Positions 24,511 to 36,821 are shown, counted from the first letter of the stretch. The stretch: 52,959 nucleotides of DNA from Clostridiales bacterium VE202-21 (GCA_000509105.1 BAIF02000085.1:1-52959), one strand, 5' to 3'. A program made the numbers and translations. Notes: generated from the sequence alone by a model not told the origin.

Positions 24511-24554
24511 TCAAAGGGGTCAGACCCCTCTGCACAGGGGTCTGACCCCTTTGA
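24511..24554. terminator. GGGGTCAGACCCC-type hairpin after the MutS2-like gene
   Basis: TCAAAGGGGTCAGACCCCT is perfectly complementary to AGGGGTCTGACCCCTTTGA (19-bp stem, 6-base loop). It starts 2 bases after the stop and lacks a T run. Part of the same sequence recurs at 43891-43908. Confidence 0.7.
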
Positions 24555-24569
24555 GCCGCGCTGAAGTTA

Positions 24570-24598
24570 TTGACGCACAGGTACTGCATTGATATAAT
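24570..24598 (+). promoter_or_regulatory. promoter of the RpiR gene
   Basis: TTGACG (24570-24575), a 17-base spacer and TATAAT (24593-24598), 30 bases upstream of the start. Confidence 0.75.
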
Positions 24599-24627
24599 AA
24601 ATTCATGATACATCAGTGAGGTGAAGC

Positions 24628-25353
24628 ATGTTTAGTTACGAAGTTCTGCAATCGTTGAATGATTTGGAAATGCTTGTTTACAGCTACATCATGGAGCACA
24701 AGGAAGAGGTACAATATATGACGATCCGGGAACTGTCACAGGCTGTGCATGTTTCGACATCCACGGTGATACGGTTTTGTAAGAAAGCTGGATGTGATGG
24801 TTATTCGGAATTCCGTGTGCAGTTTAAAATGTTCCTTAAAGAAGAAAAAGAGAACAAAAGAAAGCTGACTTATGATGATAATATAGATGAAGTGATTAAT
24901 TTTTTCCATACGGTTACATCTACGGAATATGAGGAACGTATTTCCAAGGCGGTTCAGGTGATTCAGGATGCAGGGCAGCTGGTTTTTATCGGGATCGGGA
25001 CATCAGGTATATTGGGAAAATACGGTGCCCGGTATTTTTCAAATCTGGGAAAGTACAGCCAGTATATCGAAGATCCCTATTATCCTGTACGGGAGGACTT
25101 AAAGGACACCGTGGTGATTGCATTGTCCGAATCGGGGGAGACCCAGGAGATTGTGAAGCTGGCAGGCAGATTCAAGGAACATCACTGCAGGCTTGTGAGT
25201 ATCACAAATGGCTCGGGGTGCACACTGGCTAAAATGGCGGATTGTCCCCTGGCATATTATGTGTCCGAGCGCAAGATTAAAGAAGAATATAATATCACTA
25301 CACAGGTTCCGGTGCTGTATTTGATAGAAACAATAGGAAGGCGGCTTTCATAG
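24628..25353 (+). CDS. RpiR/MurR-family transcriptional regulator
   Basis: A 241-residue regulator. The N-terminal HTH_6 domain (1-75) contains MTIRELSQAVHVSTSTVIRF CKKAG (given in two parts). The C-terminal SIS phosphosugar-binding domain (about 105-225) has VFIGIGTSGILGKYGARYF and VVIALSESGETQEIVKLAG. It lies upstream of a beta-glucoside PTS and its hydrolase in the same direction, so it most likely controls them in response to a phosphosugar. That target is inferred. No clear dyad operator was found in the 209-base gap; a TATAAT at about 25507 may be the PTS promoter. Confidence 0.9.
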   Translation: MFSYEVLQSLNDLEMLVYSYIMEHKEEVQYMTIRELSQAVHVSTSTVIRFCKKAGCDGYSEFRVQFKMFLKEEKENKRKLTYDDNIDEVINFFHTVTSTEYEERISKAVQVIQDAGQLVFIGIGTSGILGKYGARYFSNLGKYSQYIEDPYYPVREDLKDTVVIALSESGETQEIVKLAGRFKEHHCRLVSITNGSGCTLAKMADCPLAYYVSERKIKEEYNITTQVPVLYLIETIGRRLS

Positions 25354-25562
25354 CTGCCTTTTTATATTATATTGAGTGAGCAAGGCGCTCTGGCATCTTT
25401 AATAGGCGTTGGCAGGAAACACCTTGTTTTTTCTCTGAAACAAATTTCTTCCAGGCATATAAATTTCTAAAGAACGTGAAATACTATGAATTTGAAAGCA
25501 GTTATGTATAATAAGAACTACAGAGCAGCCGGTGCGAAATTGAGAAGAAAGGGGTAGCTGAA

Positions 25563-28926
<3,364 letters not shown>

Positions 28927-28937
28927 AAAGGAGGGAC

Positions 28938-29049
28938 GCTTAACCGGAGCCGGGACAGGCTGTCTTAGAAGAATTTTGCAGTACGGGTGCATTCCCGCAC
29001 CTGCACATACAGCCCCATGCCAACCCCAGCCTTCTGGTTATTAAGCGTC
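28938..29049. repeat. imperfect long hairpin after the hydrolase gene
   Basis: GACGCTTAACC (28938-28948) pairs with GGTTATTAAGCGTC (29036-29049) with a bulge. Internal hairpins include GGGTGC / GCACC. The left border GGAGGGACGC resembles the left borders of the palindromic elements at 16535-16835 and 32784-33089, so it may be a degenerate relative. It probably also ends the bgl transcript. Confidence 0.45.
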
Positions 29050-29096
29050 TCCATACGTCAACGATCCTAAAGCCCGTTGAATCTAACACAGATATT

Positions 29097-29125
29097 TTGA
29101 CAAAATCGGCGTAATATGATAATAT
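29097..29125 (+). promoter_or_regulatory. promoter of the molybdenum hydroxylase operon
   Basis: TTGACA (29097-29102), a 17-base spacer and TAATAT (29120-29125). Confidence 0.7.
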
Positions 29126-29137
29126 ATTTAAGTACGA

Positions 29138-29172
29138 GGTGTAAATGACAGTAAGCATTTGCACCTTTTTTT
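29138..29172 (+). terminator. promoter-proximal terminator
   Basis: GGTGTAAATG / CATTTGCACC (10 bp with one G-T pair, 8-base loop) followed by seven T residues. It begins only about 6 bases after the expected transcription start and 40 bases before the first gene, so nascent transcripts should stop unless antitermination occurs. Confidence 0.75.
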
Positions 29173-29211
29173 CGCGCAGAGCAGAGAATGGGGATTGAAA
29201 GGAGAACGGTT

Positions 29212-30036
29212 TTGCTTACGATTAATCATTATGTAAAAGCAAAAACACTGGAAGAGGCCTATGAGCTGAACCAGGCCAGAAATGCGCGCATCATGGGCGG
29301 CATGATGTGGATGCGTCTGGGAAATGCAAAGGTACAGACAATTATAGATATATCGGGCCTGGGGCTGGATCAGATTGAGGAGACAGACCATGTATTCCGT
29401 ATTGGAGCCATGTGTACCCTGCGGCAGCTGGAGCTTCACGAGGGGTTAAGGGAAATGTACGGAGATGCGGTTGCTGAGTCCGTACGCCACATAGTAGGAG
29501 TACAGTTCCGGAATCAGGCAACCGTGGGTGGAAGCATTTATGGGAGATTCGGCTTTTCAGATGTGCTGACCTGCCTGCTGGCTCTGGATACATTCGTAGA
29601 GCTGTATGACGGGGGAACGATCCGCCTGTCCGAATTTGTAAATAAAAAGCGGGATAAGGATATCCTTGTCTCTATTATCATAAGGAAGAGCGACCGGAAG
29701 CTCCGTTATTCCTCCGTCCGCAGGACGAAAACAGATTTTCCCGTGCTCTCCTGTGCGGTAGTTACCGGACCGGTGCATGGGAAGGAAACCTGGTACTTTT
29801 CAGTGGGGGCCAGGCCTATGAAGGCGGCAGTGCTGGAGAAAGAGTGGGAAATCCCGGATGATATTACAGAAGAGAAACTGGCCGAGTGCGCGAAAGAGGC
29901 GGCTGCGGGCTTTGTTTACGGAACCAATATGCGCGGGAGCGCCGAATACCGGCATCATCTGGCAGAAGTGCTGATCCTGAGGGCCATGCGTTCCATTCTG
30001 GCAGACCGAACACAGGAGGCAGATAGATGGAAGTAA
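29212..30036 (+). CDS. xanthine dehydrogenase-type FAD-binding subunit
   Basis: A 274-residue flavoprotein, the middle electron-transfer subunit of a molybdenum hydroxylase (CoxM/XdhB type). It shows the FAD-binding segment ARIMGGMMWMRLG and the family's FRNQATVGGSIYGRFGFSD. The C-terminal CO dehydrogenase flavoprotein domain has YSSVRRTKTDFPVLSCAVV. TTG 29212 is chosen because AAAGGAG lies 7 bases upstream; the ATG at 29188 would overlap that site and lacks its own. It overlaps the next gene by 10 bases. Confidence 0.85.
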   Translation: MLTINHYVKAKTLEEAYELNQARNARIMGGMMWMRLGNAKVQTIIDISGLGLDQIEETDHVFRIGAMCTLRQLELHEGLREMYGDAVAESVRHIVGVQFRNQATVGGSIYGRFGFSDVLTCLLALDTFVELYDGGTIRLSEFVNKKRDKDILVSIIIRKSDRKLRYSSVRRTKTDFPVLSCAVVTGPVHGKETWYFSVGARPMKAAVLEKEWEIPDDITEEKLAECAKEAAAGFVYGTNMRGSAEYRHHLAEVLILRAMRSILADRTQEADRWK

Positions 30037-30494
30037 AATTCATATTAAACGGAAAACAGGCCTGTGTGGAAGCAGCAGGCGATACCATTCTTCTGGATGT
30101 GCTGAGAGAACTTGGATGCCACAGTGTCAAATGTGGCTGCGAGACAACAAACTGCGGTCTCTGTACGGTGTGGATCGACGGAAAATCCCGCCTGTCGTGC
30201 TCCATTCTGGCGGCAAGCATTGAAGGGCAGGAAGTGACAACACTGGAAGGGGTAAAAGAAGAAGCCGAGGAGTTTGGAACATTTTTGGCAAATGAAGGCG
30301 CCGAACAGTGCGGATTCTGTTCTCCTGGGTTTATCATGAACGTGCTTGCTATGGTACGTGAACTGGAAGATCCGGGTACGGATGAAATCAAAGAATACCT
30401 GTCAGGAAATCTGTGCCGATGCACCGGTTATATGGGACAGCTGCGTGCGATAAAGAAGTATTTACAGTGGAAAAAAGAGGAGGTGCGCTCATGA
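30027..30494 (+). CDS. xanthine dehydrogenase-type 2Fe-2S subunit
   Basis: A 155-residue iron-sulfur subunit with two 2Fe-2S domains. The plant-ferredoxin-like cluster is in HSVKCGCETTNCGLCTVWID and LSC. The C-terminal helical cluster is in EQCGFCSPGFIMN and LSGNLCRCTGYMGQ. It passes electrons from the molybdenum centre to the FAD subunit. The gene overlaps both neighbours (10 and 4 bases), as expected for stoichiometric subunits. Confidence 0.92.
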   Translation: MEVKFILNGKQACVEAAGDTILLDVLRELGCHSVKCGCETTNCGLCTVWIDGKSRLSCSILAASIEGQEVTTLEGVKEEAEEFGTFLANEGAEQCGFCSPGFIMNVLAMVRELEDPGTDEIKEYLSGNLCRCTGYMGQLRAIKKYLQWKKEEVRS

Positions 30495-32761
30495 GAGTTG
30501 TAAACCAGTCCGTACCAAAAGTTGATTCGCAGGCACTCGTGACCGGAAAAGGCGTCTACACAGACGATCTGGCGCCTGTGGACTGCTTAATTGTAAAGGT
30601 GCTGAGAAGCCCTCATGCACATGCACTGATCAAGGACATCAATCTGACTAGAGCAGCTGCAGTACCGGGGATTGAGTGTATACTAACTTACAAAGACTGC
30701 CCGGATAAGCGTTTTACAATGGCGGGGCAGACTTATCCGGAGCCAAGTCCTTATGACAGGCTGATTCTGGATCAACGCGTCCGGTTCGTGGGCGATGCGG
30801 TTGCCATTATAGCAGGCAAAACCAAAGAAGCAGTCAGCAAGGCTATGAAAATGATCAAGGTGAAATACGAAGTGCTGGAACCTGTATTGGATTTCAGAAA
30901 AGCAAAGGACAATCCTATCCTTGTACATCCGGAGGAGAACTGGAAGAGTCTCTGCCCCGTAGGGGCGGACAATCAGAGAAACCTGTGCGCCCATGAGGAG
31001 GACTTCCAGGGAGATATTGAGAGGGTTCTGGCAGACTGTGAATACGTAATTGACAGAACCTATCATACGAAGGCAAACCAGCAGGCAATGATGGAGACTT
31101 TCAGAACCTGCACGTATCTGGATACCTATGGGAGGCTCAATGTTCTTTCTTCAACCCAGATTCCATTTCATGTGCGGAGAATTCTGGCCACGGCCCTGGA
31201 CGTGCCGAAGTCAAAAATACGTGTCATTAAGCCGAGGATCGGCGGAGGTTTCGGAGCAAAACAAACGGTGGTGACCGAGGTCTATCCGGCGCTGGTGACC
31301 TGGAAAACCGGAAAACCGGCTAAGCTTATTTATACGAGAGAAGAGTCCTTCATCGCATCCTCACCAAGGCATGAGATGGAAGTCCATGTCCGTGTCGGGG
31401 CGGATAAGAATGGAATTATCAAAGGGATTGATGTCTACACTCTCTCGAATACGGGTGCCTTTGGAGAGCATGGTCCGACTACGGTGGGGCTTTCCGGACA
31501 TAAGTCTATTCCTCTGTATGGAAAGGCAGAAGCCTTTCGCTTTGTGTATGACGTGGTCTATACGAATGTCATGTCCGCAGGGGCTTACCGGGGATATGGC
31601 GCTACCCAGGGGATTTTTGCAGTAGAATCTGCTGTCAATGAACTTGCGGCTGAGCTGGGCATGGATCCGGTTAAAATCCGTGAACTTAATATGGTAAAAG
31701 AGGGACAGATAATGCCTGCTTATTATGGTGAAACGGCAAATAGCTGTGCACTGGACCGCTGCCTGAAACGGGCGAAAGAGATGATAGACTGGGATCACAA
31801 ATATCCATGCCGCGATATGGGAAATGGAAAAGTCCGCGGCGTTGGAGTTGCAATGGCAATGCAGGGCTCCGGTATCTCAGCTGTAGACACTGCATCAGTG
31901 GGAATCAAGGTGAATGACGATGGCTTTTACAGCCTTATGATCGGGGCTACAGATATGGGAACCGGATGCGACACCATACTGGCCCAGATGGCAGCCGAAT
32001 GCCTGGAGTGTGAGATAGAAGAAATCATCGTGCATGGGGTAGATACCGATGTATCCCCTTATGACTGCGGTTCCTATGCGTCCAGCACCACCTATGTGAC
32101 AGGCATGGCTGTTGTAAAGACCTGTGAGACACTTAGGGAGAAAATCTGTATCAGAGGGGCGTCATATCTTGGATGTTCTGCGGAAGAGGTGGAATTCGAT
32201 GGGGAACGGGTTCTGGATCTGAAAACAGGAAGGAGCATATCAAGGGCTGATATCGGCAATCGGGTTATGTGCAACAATGAAGAAGCACTTTATGCCAGTG
32301 AGGCATTTACCTCACCGGTATCACCGCCGCCGTTTATGGTGGGCATGGCAGAGGTAGAGATCGATAAAGAGACAGGGGAGCTGGAGCTGGTTGATTATGC
32401 TGCAGTCGTAGACTGTGGAACCGTAGTCAATCCGAATCTGGCCAGAATCCAGGCGGAGGGCGGAATAGCCCAAGGGATCGGTATGGCCCTTTACGAGGAT
32501 ATCGTATACAGCGAAAAGGGGAAAAATTACAGCAATTCTTTTATGCAGTATAAGATCCCAAGCCGGATGGATGTAGGAGAGATCCGGGTGGAGTTTGAGA
32601 GCAGTTACGAGCCGACAGGTCCGTTCGGTGCAAAATCCATAGGAGAGATCGTTATCAATACGCCGCCCCCGGCAATCGCAAATGCAGTTCAGAATGCAGT
32701 GGGAGTGATAGTGCGGGAAATGCCTATTACATCGGAAAAAATCTATAAGGGGATGCTGTGA
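30491..32761 (+). CDS. xanthine dehydrogenase-type molybdopterin-binding subunit
   Basis: A 756-residue catalytic subunit. The N-terminal Ald_Xan_dh_C domain starts VTGKGVYTDDL. The molybdopterin site has IGGGFGAKQTV, AYRGYGATQG and the C-terminal PFGAKSIGE, whose Glu is the general base in this family. The substrate could be a purine or another N-heterocycle or aldehyde; the sequence does not decide. No cofactor-insertion or transport gene is in the window. ATG 30491 follows GAGGAGGTG. A long palindromic element lies 22 bases after the stop. Confidence 0.88.
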   Translation: MRVVNQSVPKVDSQALVTGKGVYTDDLAPVDCLIVKVLRSPHAHALIKDINLTRAAAVPGIECILTYKDCPDKRFTMAGQTYPEPSPYDRLILDQRVRFVGDAVAIIAGKTKEAVSKAMKMIKVKYEVLEPVLDFRKAKDNPILVHPEENWKSLCPVGADNQRNLCAHEEDFQGDIERVLADCEYVIDRTYHTKANQQAMMETFRTCTYLDTYGRLNVLSSTQIPFHVRRILATALDVPKSKIRVIKPRIGGGFGAKQTVVTEVYPALVTWKTGKPAKLIYTREESFIASSPRHEMEVHVRVGADKNGIIKGIDVYTLSNTGAFGEHGPTTVGLSGHKSIPLYGKAEAFRFVYDVVYTNVMSAGAYRGYGATQGIFAVESAVNELAAELGMDPVKIRELNMVKEGQIMPAYYGETANSCALDRCLKRAKEMIDWDHKYPCRDMGNGKVRGVGVAMAMQGSGISAVDTASVGIKVNDDGFYSLMIGATDMGTGCDTILAQMAAECLECEIEEIIVHGVDTDVSPYDCGSYASSTTYVTGMAVVKTCETLREKICIRGASYLGCSAEEVEFDGERVLDLKTGRSISRADIGNRVMCNNEEALYASEAFTSPVSPPPFMVGMAEVEIDKETGELELVDYAAVVDCGTVVNPNLARIQAEGGIAQGIGMALYEDIVYSEKGKNYSNSFMQYKIPSRMDVGEIRVEFESSYEPTGPFGAKSIGEIVINTPPPAIANAVQNAVGVIVREMPITSEKIYKGML

Positions 32762-32783
32762 GATAGTCTTGCTGGAGGGAGAC

Positions 32784-33089
32784 GCCTGTCCTGAGAGGTT
32801 CACCTGCCGCGGTGCAGAGAAAATGGGGATGCCCCTTTCTGAAAGCAGATCACTTGTAAAGAACGGCTAAATGGAAACCCTGTTGGATTTTGAGACACCA
32901 GAGACATTCACTGCACGATCTTGATGATTGTGCAGCTCAGGTCTCTTTGAAATCGGCTTTGTGAGCCGATTTCAGTCTCAAAATCCAACAGGGTTTCCAT
33001 TAAGCCGTTCTAATTACGCGTTTTATGCTTTCAAAAAGGGGCATCCCCATTTTCTCTGCACCGCGGCAGGTGAACCTCTCAGGACAGGC
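32784..33089 (+). repeat. 306-bp nested palindrome with branched core (element family copy B)
   Basis: The outer arms 32784-32838 and 33035-33089 are perfectly complementary over 55 bases and unrelated in sequence to those of copy A. Inner arms 32861-32894 and 32977-33010 match over 34 bases with one mismatch. The 82-base centre has hairpins CTGCACGATC / GATTGTGCAG and GAAATCGGCT / AGCCGATTTC and the closing stem AGAGAC / GTCTCT. Flanking bases 33090-33170 resemble the flanks of copies A and C. It lies between the 3' end of the hydroxylase operon and the convergent glycerol dehydrogenase gene. Confidence 0.92.
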
Positions 33090-33172
33090 TGGACGCATCC
33101 GGGCGGAAGGAAAGGCTATCTTGGGTGTGGAGCCGAGCGGGAGAGGCGGATTGTGTGGGCTGCACTTACGAA

Positions 33173-33217
33173 AGTTTATCTCAGCTTAAGAGGCAGTTGC
33201 TTATTTTGAGATAAACT
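33173..33217. terminator. hairpin at the 3' end of gldA
   Basis: AGTTTATCTCA is perfectly complementary to TGAGATAAACT (11 bp, 23-base loop). It lies 21 bases beyond the gldA stop and can serve both converging transcripts. Confidence 0.55.
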
Positions 33218-33237
33218 AGTTGTATCCTGGGTTTTTC

Positions 33238-34338
33238 TTAATCTTCTCCAAGAAAGTACCTTCCGTATGCATCGGCGGCTTTGATTGCTGCGCATACGGT
33301 TTCTGGGGTGACTTCGAACGGCATGTTATGCAGGGTGTCATTTTCTGCGCATGCTGCGGTGGCAACGGCCATGAGTTTTTCTTCGGTTACTTCTTTGATT
33401 CCCAGTTCTTTTAATGTTACGGGCAGGCCCAGTTCGATGCAGAAGTCGATGATTTCCTGGAGTTCTTCTGCGGGAATGTTTTCGAGTACCAGCTGGGTAA
33501 TTGTCCCGAATGCTACTTTTTCGCCGTGGTACATCTGGTGGCAGTCTTCCAGCACTGTCAGGCCGTTGTGGATGGCATGTGCTCCTGCGAGTCCGCCGCT
33601 TTCAAAGCCGATTCCGCTCAGCAGGGTGTTGGCTTCTATTACTTTTTCTACGGCTGCAGTGCATGCTCCTGCTTCCAGCGCAAGTTTTGCTTTTACACCT
33701 TCTTCCATTAATGTATCAAAGCATAATTTTGCCAGGGCCATAGCTGCTGAGGTCACTTTTCCTCCTGCACAGGTAGCGGCGCCTTTTGTCTGTACCGCTC
33801 TTGCCTCAAAATATGTGGCAAGGGCATCCCCCATGCCGGATACGGTTAAACGTACCGGTGATTTTGAAATAATGTCCGTATCCATCAAGACCATATTCGG
33901 ATTAGCCGGAAGGAATAAATATTCCTCAAATACGCCTTCATCCGTGTAGATCACAGAAAGAGCGCTGCAGGGTGCGTCCGTAGATGCGATGGTCGGGCAC
34001 ACCAGAACCGGCGTATGTCCATAATATGCCACTGCTTTAGCCGTATCCAGTATCTTTCCGCCCCCGATCCCAATAACAAGATCACAGTTTTCCTTCTTCA
34101 AAATCTCAGTAAGACGTTGAATTTCATTCTTGCTGCATTCACCGTTAAAATAATCATATACGATCTCAAAATCCTGACTAGCAAAGCTCCCATCAACAAT
34201 ATTGCCGATCCGCTTATAACCAGATTCCGTAATAAGAATCAAAGCCTTTTTCCCATACACCTTCGCATAATCACAGAGTCTTGCCATCTCATTGGCACCC
34301 TGCAGGTACTTGCCCGGACTAATCAAAATATTTGCCAT
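33238..34338 (-). CDS. gldA: glycerol dehydrogenase
   Basis: A 366-residue iron-type (group III) alcohol dehydrogenase that oxidises glycerol to dihydroxyacetone with NAD. The nucleotide-binding motif GIGGGKILDTAKAVA, PTIASTDAPCSALSVIYT and the metal ligands in SGMGDALATYFEARA, GGLAGAHAIHNGL and HGEKVAFGT are all present. ATG 34338 follows AGGAGG. Its own promoter is visible upstream on the minus strand. Confidence 0.93.
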   Translation of the reverse strand: MANILISPGKYLQGANEMARLCDYAKVYGKKALILITESGYKRIGNIVDGSFASQDFEIVYDYFNGECSKNEIQRLTEILKKENCDLVIGIGGGKILDTAKAVAYYGHTPVLVCPTIASTDAPCSALSVIYTDEGVFEEYLFLPANPNMVLMDTDIISKSPVRLTVSGMGDALATYFEARAVQTKGAATCAGGKVTSAAMALAKLCFDTLMEEGVKAKLALEAGACTAAVEKVIEANTLLSGIGFESGGLAGAHAIHNGLTVLEDCHQMYHGEKVAFGTITQLVLENIPAEELQEIIDFCIELGLPVTLKELGIKEVTEEKLMAVATAACAENDTLHNMPFEVTPETVCAAIKAADAYGRYFLGED

Positions 34339-34386
34339 TTGTAATTCCTCCTAAATCAATCAGTATGTTATTTTATTAACAATCTT

Positions 34387-34415
34387 ATTATGCACTGATT
34401 CCCCAATAAAGTCAA
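34387..34415 (-). promoter_or_regulatory. promoter of gldA
   Basis: On the minus strand, TTGACT (34415-34410), a 17-base spacer and CATAAT (34392-34387). Confidence 0.65.
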
Positions 34416-34454
34416 TCCCGTACCAAAACTTTCTCACACCCAGATTCCGTTTAC

Positions 34455-34486
34455 GGTAATAATTCAGACAAGTCTGAACTGTTACC
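34455..34486. repeat. GTAACAGTTCA-type intergenic hairpin
   Basis: GGTAATAATTCAGAC (34455-34469) pairs with GTCTGAACTGTTACC (34472-34486), two mismatches. It belongs with the hairpin at 14286-14315. The remaining gap to 34578 is GC-rich with several short palindromes (for example GAGGACCTCC) and no gene. Confidence 0.6.
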
Positions 34487-34578
34487 ATTTACATTACCAT
34501 CCGAGAGCGAGGACCTCCCTACCGTTTGGATGAACCAACCGGCCGTGGGACGGAGCGGCGTCCCCATACCAAGTGGCC

Positions 34579-35064
34579 CTACATTCGTTTCTGATACCCC
34601 ATCCGCTCACTCCCATCCTCCAGATAGATGATCCCGCAGTACTGAAACCCATTTTTATCGAGCATATGCTGCATGACCACGTTATCTCTGTGTGTATCGA
34701 TACGGAGATTCCTGCACTGCTCTAGTGCCCAGTTCAGGCAGAAGGATGCAGCCCCGCGGATGGTGCCGTCGGATGTGATCCTGTGTACAACCCCATAGGG
34801 GGATTCATCCAGCCACTGACCGTTATATATTTTGGTATAAGTATCGTCACGGCCCTCTTTATAATAGAATGTAGCTATGATATTGCCGTGTTCTTCGCAG
34901 ACATAGCTGTTTCCATCCTCAATATCCTGAGCCAGCAGTGCTTTGGGTGGATAGGTGCTGCCCCATTGTGTGGGATTTCCGTGGCTTGTCATAAACATTC
35001 TTGCACTTTCATACATTTTCAGCAGAATTTCCAGATCTGCCAGCCTTGCTTTTCTAATTTCCAT
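34579..35064 (-). CDS. GNAT-family N-acetyltransferase
   Basis: A 161-residue acetyltransferase. The N-terminus EIRKARLADLEILLKMYESA is the usual GNAT strand-helix start. YVCEEHGNIIATFYYKEG forms the central strands. NLRIDTHRDNVVMQHMLDKN is the conserved late segment where an Asn and a helix close the acetyl-CoA site, followed by GFQYCGIIYLEDG. The acceptor substrate is unknown. The acetyl-CoA loop (Q/RxxGxG/A) is weak here (ITSDGTIRGAA). Confidence 0.8.
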   Translation of the reverse strand: MEIRKARLADLEILLKMYESARMFMTSHGNPTQWGSTYPPKALLAQDIEDGNSYVCEEHGNIIATFYYKEGRDDTYTKIYNGQWLDESPYGVVHRITSDGTIRGAASFCLNWALEQCRNLRIDTHRDNVVMQHMLDKNGFQYCGIIYLEDGSERMGYQKRM

Positions 35065-35310
35065 GTTTAACTACTACCTTTCAAATGTTGTTTATTCTGA
35101 AAATAATATATTGCATACTATGTAATATATGTGCGGTTTGAGCAATGGTTTTACGATGTTTAAAATGAATTACACACATATTTTATTTTAAAACGATTCA
35201 CATATTTAAGCAATTAGAAAAAATACTGAAAATTTGCAGCCTTTTGCCTTGAAAATCCGTCTATTTAATGTAATGATAATACTGTATTACTATAGAGGAG
35301 GGTACATAAG

Positions 35311-36708
35311 ATGAGCGGCAAGAAGAAGGTATTACTGGCAGGGGGGATAACAGCTGGCATTTTGATCTGTATTTACTGTGGCATATCTATTTATTTCATG
35401 AGTCATTTCTTTCATAATACCATGATTAATGGCGTAGACTTTTCCATGAAGACGGCAGATGAGGCCGAGCGGTATTTTGCAGGGCAGATCGATGGATATG
35501 CGCTGAAAGTTACTCCGAAAGAAGGCGGCAGTGAGGAGATCAGCGGATCATCGATATCCATGAAGTATAAGAAGAGTAAAGAGCTGGATAAAGCGCTGAA
35601 GGAGCAGGGGGCGTTTCTTTGGCCTTCGATGCTTTGGAAAGACCATAAGGTAAAGCTGTCTCTGGGTTTTGAATATGACCACAAACAGCTGGAGGAAAAG
35701 ATTCAGGCGCTGCAATGTTTCCAGAATGAAGAGAAGAGTGATCCGGAGAGTGCAAAGCCGGAGTTTGATGGAGATAAGTTTGTTGTAAAGCCGGAGGTGC
35801 TGGGGACAAAAATCGATCAGGAGCCAATGAAGGAAAAGCTAATACAGGCAGTGCAGGGGCTGGAAGAGAAATTCAGCCTGGAGAAAGAAGACTGTTATCT
35901 GAAGCCGAAGCATACTGCGGATTCAAAAGAGGTGGCGGCTGCCTGCGATACCTTGAACAAGTACTGCGGGACAAGCATCACTTACGATATGGCGCCGCAT
36001 AAAGAGGTGGTGGACAAGGCGTTGATTTCTACATGGCTGTCCTGGGATGAGAACATGAATGTTACTTTCCATGAAGACAAGGTCAGAGAATATATGAATC
36101 AATTTGCCGCAAAATATGAAACACTTTACGGGACCCGTCCGCTGACCACGCCCTGGGGAAAAGCGACAGAAGTAAGCGGCGGTACCTACGGCTCGGCGAT
36201 CAATGAGGCGGCTGAGGCGGATGCACTGATCGCCAGTATTAAAGCTGGTGAGCAGACAACCAAGGAGCCGGTATACGAGCAGCGGGCGGCTAGCCATGAG
36301 CAGCAGGACTGGGGCAAAACATTTATTGAGGTGGATCTGAGTGCGCAATATATGTGGTATATTGTTGATGGGAATGTTGCCTTTGAGACGGCCGTGGTAA
36401 CCGGCAAGCCTTATGAACACTCCACACCGGCAGGGGTATATGATATTCTTATGATGATTCCAGGCACTACCCTTGTGGGAAATATTGTGCCGGAGACAGG
36501 AGAGCCGGAATACCGGACATGGGTGGACTACTGGATGCAGGTGACTTATGGCGGCGTTGGATTCCATGATGCCACATGGCAGCCCGCATTCGGGGGAGAC
36601 CTGTACTGGAGTATTGGTTCCCACGGATGTATTAATATGCCGTTGGACGGCGCAGCGACATTATACAGCATGATATCAAACGGGACTCCTGTTGTCATGC
36701 ACTACTGA
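35311..36708 (+). CDS. membrane-anchored L,D-transpeptidase (YkuD domain)
   Basis: A 465-residue cell-wall enzyme. One N-terminal transmembrane anchor (about 6-30) is followed by a peptidoglycan-binding PG_binding_4-like region (about 45-300), with FSMKTADEAERYF at its start. The C-terminal YkuD domain (about 340-465) starts IEVDLSAQYMWYIVDGNVAF and has the active site GSHGCINM, with His438 and Cys440. It forms 3-3 cross-links in peptidoglycan, outside the membrane. The start follows GAGGAGGG. It appears monocistronic. Confidence 0.92.
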   Translation: MSGKKKVLLAGGITAGILICIYCGISIYFMSHFFHNTMINGVDFSMKTADEAERYFAGQIDGYALKVTPKEGGSEEISGSSISMKYKKSKELDKALKEQGAFLWPSMLWKDHKVKLSLGFEYDHKQLEEKIQALQCFQNEEKSDPESAKPEFDGDKFVVKPEVLGTKIDQEPMKEKLIQAVQGLEEKFSLEKEDCYLKPKHTADSKEVAAACDTLNKYCGTSITYDMAPHKEVVDKALISTWLSWDENMNVTFHEDKVREYMNQFAAKYETLYGTRPLTTPWGKATEVSGGTYGSAINEAAEADALIASIKAGEQTTKEPVYEQRAASHEQQDWGKTFIEVDLSAQYMWYIVDGNVAFETAVVTGKPYEHSTPAGVYDILMMIPGTTLVGNIVPETGEPEYRTWVDYWMQVTYGGVGFHDATWQPAFGGDLYWSIGSHGCINMPLDGAATLYSMISNGTPVVMHY

Positions 36709-36792
36709 TGCACATAAGCGTAGCAGAAAACACTATATATTGTATAAAATTAGATACAAGGCCAATAATGAAAACTATTATCACTTATCCTC

Positions 36793-36821
36793 TTGTCTTT
36801 TATTTAACGAAATGATATACT
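36793..36821 (+). promoter_or_regulatory. promoter of pflB
   Basis: TTGTCT (36793-36798), a 17-base spacer and TATACT (36816-36821), 50 bases upstream of the start. Confidence 0.65.
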
